DNA from: an uncultured Methanobrevibacter sp.
GTDB taxonomy: Archaea > Methanobacteriota > Methanobacteria > Methanobacteriales > Methanobacteriaceae
Direction: 5' to 3'
NCBI RefSeq assembly: GCF_937906425.1
Contig: NZ_CALCYR010000226.1
Span: 1-20,728 of the forward strand
Length of the DNA stretch: 20,728 nucleotides
Shown here: piece by piece, positions 16,844 through 20,728 of the stretch
Layout: every line of letters begins with the position of its first letter
How positions within the stretch are numbered: the first letter of the stretch is position 1
Notes under the pieces: model-generated
Told to the model about the DNA's origin: nothing
Databases searched by the model: none
Seen by the model: only the letters and a program-made list of their open reading frames with translations
Made by a program: the position numbers and the translations under genes

Positions 16844-18274
16844 TTATTTTCCTGAATTTACATTTGTTTTATTGTAATCAGTGTTTCCATTAGTTTTCTT
16901 GCTTAATATTTGTCTAGCTACTCCAAAGATGGTTTTAAGAAGTACCATTCCATCCATCCGTACCTGTCTAATTAGATAGCCAGGTCTAAGATAAAATTTC
17001 AAAAATGCCTTTTTTTGAATGTCTCTCAAGTCTTCCTTTGTGCAGTCTATTGTTTCAAGAACAGGGCTTATTAAGGTGAACTTTGACCAGTCCTTGATTT
17101 TTATAAGGTTCTTTTCAAATGTTTCCTTATAGAACCTTGTTCCAGGATATGGGGTTGCAAGACTGTATAATGCATAACTTGGATTTAGGCTTTTTACAAA
17201 TTCAATAGTTTTTTGTATGCTTTCCCTTGTGTCTTCAGGCATTCCAATAACGCAGGATGCTATTGTTCTGATTCCAACCTTTCGGGCTAGTTTGAATGCA
17301 TTTATTGTTTTGCTAACTGTAATATTCTTGTTCATCTTGTCAAGCATTTGTTGGTCTGCACTTTCAACTCCCATAAAAAGGGTTATGCATCCCGCATCCT
17401 TCATCATTTCAAGGAGTTCCTCATTTAATGTGTCCACCCTTGTGGTGCATCCCCACCAGAATTTAAGATTTCTTCTCTTGATTTCCTCACAGAAATTTCG
17501 GACAAATTTTACATCCAGCGTAAATGTGTCATCCATGAATGCGATTGTGTCAATGTTTTCTTCCTTAAGCCTCATTTCAATCTCATCAACAACATTCATG
17601 TATGACCTTCTTCTGAGATATCTTCCGTGAAGTGCAGCTGATGAGCAGAATGAACATTGCATTGGACATCCTCTTGTGGTTATGATTGTTGCCACATTTG
17701 TTGTAATGTTCAGAATCCTATATTTTTCCATAGGGAACAGATGGAATGCAGGGAAAGGCAATTCGTCAAGGTCATGGATGATAGGTCTATCCGGTGTAAC
17801 TATAAGTTCTCCTGTATCCTTGTCTTTAAATGCTAGGCCTTCAACTTCTTTAAGGTCTCTTCCATCTTCAATTGTTTGGACTAAGTCAAGCATGGTGTAT
17901 TCCCCTTCGCCACGCACAACAAGATCAACGTTTTCCTCTTCCAGCACGGATTTGTATTCAAAGCTTGGATGGTATCCGCCAAGCACAACAATTGCGTTAG
18001 GTTTTACGGATTTTATCTTGTCTGCAGAGTCAAGTGCAGATCCGATTGTTGGGGTAAGTGCACTTATGGAAATGATGTCAGGATTCCTTTTAATTATTTC
18101 CTCTCCTATTTCATCATAGCTTAATTCAAGGGCACAGCTATCAAGAACATCCACATCAATATTGTTCTGTTCAAGAACGGCTGCCATATATCCGATTCCA
18201 AGGGAAGGTGCAACCACTCCTAAGAATTTATATTTTGAACTGGTTTGGGGAGGATTTAAAAATGTTACTTTCAT
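16844..18274 (-). CDS. radical SAM protein with N-terminal B12-binding-fold domain
   Basis: A 476-residue enzyme. Residues 1-140 form a B12-binding-type Rossmann domain: the N-P-P start (7-9), D-V-L-D at 42-45, D-I-I-S-I-S (66-71), V-V-L-G-G-Y-H-P (96-103), and V-R-G-E-G-E (120-125). Residues about 190-400 are the radical SAM barrel with the 4Fe-4S cluster motif C-P-M-Q-C-S-F-C (C203, C207, C210). The cobalamin-ligating D-x-H-x-x-G is not kept; the equivalent stretch reads D-S-C-A-L-E, as in members that bind B12 without a lower histidine ligand. Such enzymes methylate or cyclise unactivated carbons in cofactors, lipids or peptides; the substrate here cannot be assigned. The start has a GTGAT site and a TATA box at 18314-18324. 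It is a single-gene unit, divergent from the ArsA-type gene. Confidence 0.9.
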   Translation of the reverse strand: MKVTFLNPPQTSSKYKFLGVVAPSLGIGYMAAVLEQNNIDVDVLDSCALELSYDEIGEEIIKRNPDIISISALTPTIGSALDSADKIKSVKPNAIVVLGGYHPSFEYKSVLEEENVDLVVRGEGEYTMLDLVQTIEDGRDLKEVEGLAFKDKDTGELIVTPDRPIIHDLDELPFPAFHLFPMEKYRILNITTNVATIITTRGCPMQCSFCSSAALHGRYLRRRSYMNVVDEIEMRLKEENIDTIAFMDDTFTLDVKFVRNFCEEIKRRNLKFWWGCTTRVDTLNEELLEMMKDAGCITLFMGVESADQQMLDKMNKNITVSKTINAFKLARKVGIRTIASCVIGMPEDTRESIQKTIEFVKSLNPSYALYSLATPYPGTRFYKETFEKNLIKIKDWSKFTLISPVLETIDCTKEDLRDIQKKAFLKFYLRPGYLIRQVRMDGMVLLKTIFGVARQILSKKTNGNTDYNKTNVNSGK

Positions 18275-18313
18275 TATATCACTGGCATTAATTTTTGAAA
18301 TAGTAGCAATCTT

Positions 18314-18324
18314 CTTTATAGTTT
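18314..18324 (-). promoter_or_regulatory. TATA box of the radical SAM gene
   Basis: AAACTATAAAG on the - strand lies about 40-50 bp before the start codon, predicting a short leader near 18 nt. Confidence 0.45.
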
Positions 18325-18445
18325 ATTATAATTTCTTATAGTTTTTTTAAATGTTTTAATTTAATGTTTATGAGTATTTAAACTTTTTTAATTTTTCTAT
18401 TGTATTTATTTAATTATTATTGTTTTTTTTAGTTATTCTCTCTTT

Positions 18446-18488
18446 TAAAAACAGGGGGGGCATGTTTTAAAAAAGTAAAATTTATAAG
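18446..18488 (+). promoter_or_regulatory. promoter of the ArsA/Get3 gene with a G7 inverted repeat
   Basis: AAATTTATAAG (about 18478-18488) is a good TATA element on +. Directly upstream, AAAACA (about 18448-18453) and TGTTTT (18463-18468) form an inverted repeat around a loop with seven consecutive G (18454-18460), unusual in this AT-rich DNA. It could be an operator for the ArsA-type gene; the binding factor is unknown. Confidence 0.45.
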
Positions 18489-18570
18489 GTATGAGAATAA
18501 AATAACTTTATGTTACTAAAATAATGATGGTTTTAATTTAAATTCTTGTTATTTTAATTTTTATCTAGAT

Positions 18571-18577
18571 GAGGAGG
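18571..18577 (+). promoter_or_regulatory. Shine-Dalgarno that decides the ArsA/Get3 start
   Basis: GAGGAGG lies 6 bases before the ATG at 18584 and overlaps codons 1-3 of the longer frame, so the downstream ATG is the real start. Confidence 0.85.
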
Positions 18578-18583
18578 CTTAAC

Positions 18584-19591
18584 ATGGCATTTAAAGACTT
18601 ATTTAAATTTAGAAAAGGAGAAACTACTTTTATATTTGTAGGTGGAAAAGGGGGAGTTGGCAAGACTTCAATCTCTTCTGCAACTGCATTATGGTTAGCA
18701 AAACAAGGCAACAAAACATTGATTGTTTCTACAGATCCTGCTCATTCATTATCAGATTCACTAGAGGTCAACATTGGACATTATCCTGTTCAAATTAATG
18801 AAAATCTCTTTGCTGTTGAAATTGACCCTGATAGGGCTATGGAAGAAAAGCAAAGAGCTTTGGAAAGTCAGAAAACTATGGCAAATGCAGACCAATTGAT
18901 GGGACTTGATTTCTTAGGTGAACAAATGGATTTGGCTTCTGCATCTCCAGGTGCTGATGAGGCAGCCGCTTTTGAGGTATTCCTGTCTGTAATGACTTCA
19001 AATGAATATGATTTTGTAGTATTTGACACTGCACCAACAGGTCACACCCTTAGATTATTGTCCTTCCCTGAAGTCATGGATTCATGGGTTGGAAAATTGA
19101 TGAAGGCCAAGGCTAAATTGGGTACCGCTGCAAATGCATTGAAAAACATCATTCCATTTATGGATTCTGACAATGACATTCAATCAACTGAAGAGTTGGA
19201 GGCAACCAAGAAACAAATTGATGAGGCAAAGGCAGTTTTATCCAATCCTGACAGAACAACATTCAAGATGGTTGTTATTCCAGAGGAAATGTCTATATAT
19301 GAATCTGAAAGGGCTATTGAGGCTTTGAATAAATATGACATTACAACTGACAGCATTATTGTAAATCAGGTAATGCCTGACATTTGTGACTGTGACTTCT
19401 GCCATTCAAGGTATATGCTGCAACAAAAAAGACTTGCATTGATTGATCAAAAGTTCAGAAATCAGGTTGTGGCTGAAGTTCCTTTATTTAAGGATGAGGT
19501 TAAGGGACAGGAGAAGCTATTGAAATTGGCTGAAATTTTATATGAAGATGGAGACAATGATGAAGTTCAACAGAATGTTATTCAGTTGTAA
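18584..19591 (+). CDS. ArsA/Get3-family ATPase
   Basis: A 335-residue P-loop ATPase of the single-domain archaeal Get3/ArsA type. Residues 21-29 are the deviant Walker A G-K-G-G-V-G-K-T-S. Further marks are S-T-D-P-A-H-S-L-S-D (49-58) and D-T-A-P-T-G-H-T-L-R (148-157). The zinc-type C-D-F-C (270-273) is the CxxC used by Get3 to hold the dimer. Get3 delivers tail-anchored membrane proteins; ArsA drives arsenite export. No arsB, arsR or acr3 is next to it and the As-binding cysteines of ArsA are not obvious, so the Get3-like role is more likely. The start is taken at the second ATG: GAGGAGG lies just before it and inside the longer reading, which begins at 18569. The longer frame would add only five residues. 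Confidence 0.93.
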   Translation: MAFKDLFKFRKGETTFIFVGGKGGVGKTSISSATALWLAKQGNKTLIVSTDPAHSLSDSLEVNIGHYPVQINENLFAVEIDPDRAMEEKQRALESQKTMANADQLMGLDFLGEQMDLASASPGADEAAAFEVFLSVMTSNEYDFVVFDTAPTGHTLRLLSFPEVMDSWVGKLMKAKAKLGTAANALKNIIPFMDSDNDIQSTEELEATKKQIDEAKAVLSNPDRTTFKMVVIPEEMSIYESERAIEALNKYDITTDSIIVNQVMPDICDCDFCHSRYMLQQKRLALIDQKFRNQVVAEVPLFKDEVKGQEKLLKLAEILYEDGDNDEVQQNVIQL

Positions 19592-19673
19592 TTAGGTTTT
19601 TAAGTTTAATTTTATATTCATTTTAATTTTTAAGGTTTTTAAAGATTTTAAATCTTAATTTAGTGGAATGCTT

Positions 19674-20576
19674 ATGAAAAATAGAGTTTTATTGACATTT
19701 TTAGTTTTGATATTATTCTTTTCAATTTCACAGGTTTCTGCAATTGATTCGGATTCGTCTGAAGATTTAGTTTCAGATTATTCTGATTCTGTTGATTTAG
19801 ATTATTCTGATTGTTCTCTTGATGGTTCTTCTGAAGCTATTGGTTTAGATTATTCTGATTATTCTATTGATTATTCTTCTAACGATTTGGATTATTCTGA
19901 TTGTTCTCTTGATGGTTCTTCTGAAGCTATTGATTTAGATTCTTCTAATAATGCACTTGATGACTCTTACAATGATTTAGACAAAGATGTTCTTATTAAA
20001 GATATTAAACACTATTTAAGTGATGATTCAAGTGATGAGAATATGGAAGAAAGTCCGGTTTATGAGGATTTTCCAAATATTGAATTGTATATTCATGAAG
20101 TTGGGCCTGAAAAGGTGCATCTTGGTGAAACCTTTGAAGTAAGTTTTGTAGTTTGGCCATTGGATGGTATAGCATACAATACAGTTGTTTTTTTTGAAAT
20201 TCCTTCCGGCTTTGAACTTGTTTCCTATACCATGACACAGGGTGACTATAATGAGGAAAGGTCAATGTGGGAGATTGTAAATATTCCTGAAGGAGGGAAT
20301 GCTAAATTTGCTCTTAAGCTAAAGGCTCTTAAAGAGGGTACTTTTACATTAAAAGCTTATGCATTTACAGATTCATATAATCTCAATCCTGAAAATTCAA
20401 CTGTTAAGGCTAAAATTCAAGTTGTGGGCACTGGTGGAAATTCCAATTCTGTAGAAAAGAATGGCAAATTGGATGATTCTAAAGGTTTAGTTTTATATGA
20501 AACAGGAAATCCTATATTTGTCTTGATTCTTTCATGTTTGTCTTTGTTTTCTGTTTATATTGGAAGGAAATATTAA
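19674..20576 (+). CDS. adhesin-like secreted/surface protein with DUF11-type domain
   Basis: A predicted surface protein of about 300 residues. The first 25 residues are a signal peptide (hydrophobic L-L-T-F-L-V-L-I-L-F-F, cut near V-S-A). Residues about 26-130 are Asp/Ser/Tyr-rich, low in charge variety, with a 30-residue repeat: D-L-D-Y-S-D-C-S-L-D-G-S-S-E-A-I occurs twice (90 bp apart in DNA, from 19794 and 19884). Residues about 138-253 form a beta-rich domain like DUF11/CARDB units of archaeal adhesins. The tail has Y-E-T-G-N-P-I followed by a membrane helix and R-K-Y, as in Methanobrevibacter adhesin-like proteins anchored at the C-terminus. It is much shorter than most such adhesins. 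An ATG at 19668 is in frame; 19674 is preferred because a GTGG site lies about 7 bases before it. Partners are unknown. Confidence 0.85.
   Translation: MKNRVLLTFLVLILFFSISQVSAIDSDSSEDLVSDYSDSVDLDYSDCSLDGSSEAIGLDYSDYSIDYSSNDLDYSDCSLDGSSEAIDLDSSNNALDDSYNDLDKDVLIKDIKHYLSDDSSDENMEESPVYEDFPNIELYIHEVGPEKVHLGETFEVSFVVWPLDGIAYNTVVFFEIPSGFELVSYTMTQGDYNEERSMWEIVNIPEGGNAKFALKLKALKEGTFTLKAYAFTDSYNLNPENSTVKAKIQVVGTGGNSNSVEKNGKLDDSKGLVLYETGNPIFVLILSCLSLFSVYIGRKY
19794..19933 (+). repeat. 90-bp intragenic direct repeat in the adhesin-like gene
   Basis: Two nearly identical 48-bp segments (from 19794 and 19884) encode the same 16-residue motif. The low divergence at synonymous sites suggests a recent duplication or recombination. 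Confidence 0.85.
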
Positions 20577-20596
20577 TTTGAAGTTTTAAATCATTA

Positions 20597-20663
20597 TTTT
20601 AACTTCTTATTTTTCTTATTTTTTTATAGTTTTTTTTATAATTTTTAACTTCTTATTTTTCTT
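20597..20663. repeat. 21-bp direct repeat after the adhesin-like gene
   Basis: TTTTAACTTCTTATTTTTCTT occurs (with a one-base variation possible at the edges) at 20597 and 20643, in T-rich DNA on the coding strand after the stop. It is likely part of the termination zone. Confidence 0.6.
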
Positions 20664-20728
20664 GTTTTTTTATTTATAGTTAGTTACCAAACTTTTGTTA
20701 TAAATGTTTCCAACCATGAGTCGCATAT

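Noticed and set aside
18569..18583. Upstream ATG giving a five-residue longer ArsA/Get3
   Set aside because: The strong GAGGAGG site lies inside those codons and is properly spaced for the next ATG.

Overview
The window looks like chromosomal DNA of a methanogenic archaeon of the order Methanobacteriales, most likely Methanobrevibacter or a close relative. Four things point there. The intergenic DNA is extremely AT-rich. Ribosome binding sites are archaeal (GGTGAT, AGGAG). The information-processing genes are archaeal or eukaryote-like: diphthine synthase, an archaeal-type leucyl-tRNA synthetase and a Get3/ArsA ATPase. The last gene encodes a Methanobrevibacter-style adhesin-like surface protein with a C-terminal TGNP-hydrophobic tail. 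The genus assignment is inference.

Layout, left to right: a T-rich tandem repeat array; a MATE-family efflux pump (+); a possible structured RNA ending in a T run (about 1793-1922); diphthine synthase dphB (+); a 1.2-kb AT-rich gene desert holding a 153-bp nested inverted-repeat element; a small basic HTH-like protein (-); a YhhQ/DUF165 queuosine/archaeosine precursor transporter (+); a CARF-like winged-helix regulator (-); a second 1.15-kb desert with a 108-nt imperfect hairpin (6993-7100); glutamate dehydrogenase (+); an AGCS-family amino acid:cation symporter (+); an MFS exporter (+); sirohydrochlorin cobaltochelatase cbiK (-); leucyl-tRNA synthetase (-); a B12-binding-fold radical SAM enzyme (-); a Get3/ArsA ATPase (+); and the adhesin-like protein (+).

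Genes are nearly all single units, each with its own leader and 3' end, so there is no large operon. Functional links are loose: gdhA and the AGCS symporter are neighbours and both handle amino nitrogen; cbiK feeds tetrapyrrole (cobamide and possibly F430) synthesis; dphB modifies elongation factor 2; the YhhQ transporter would supply precursors for tRNA deazaguanine modification. Several 3' ends show compact intrinsic-terminator-like hairpins that include the stop codon (gdhA, AGCS gene, cbiK) or lie just after it (YhhQ gene). Long oligo-T arrays lie 3' of genes on the coding strand.

The most unusual content is non-coding. Three structured intergenic elements (1793-1922, 3613-3765, 6993-7100) are not explained by any gene, and a very GC-rich hairpin lies directly after leuS. 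No rRNA, tRNA, CRISPR array, transposase or prophage gene was recognised.
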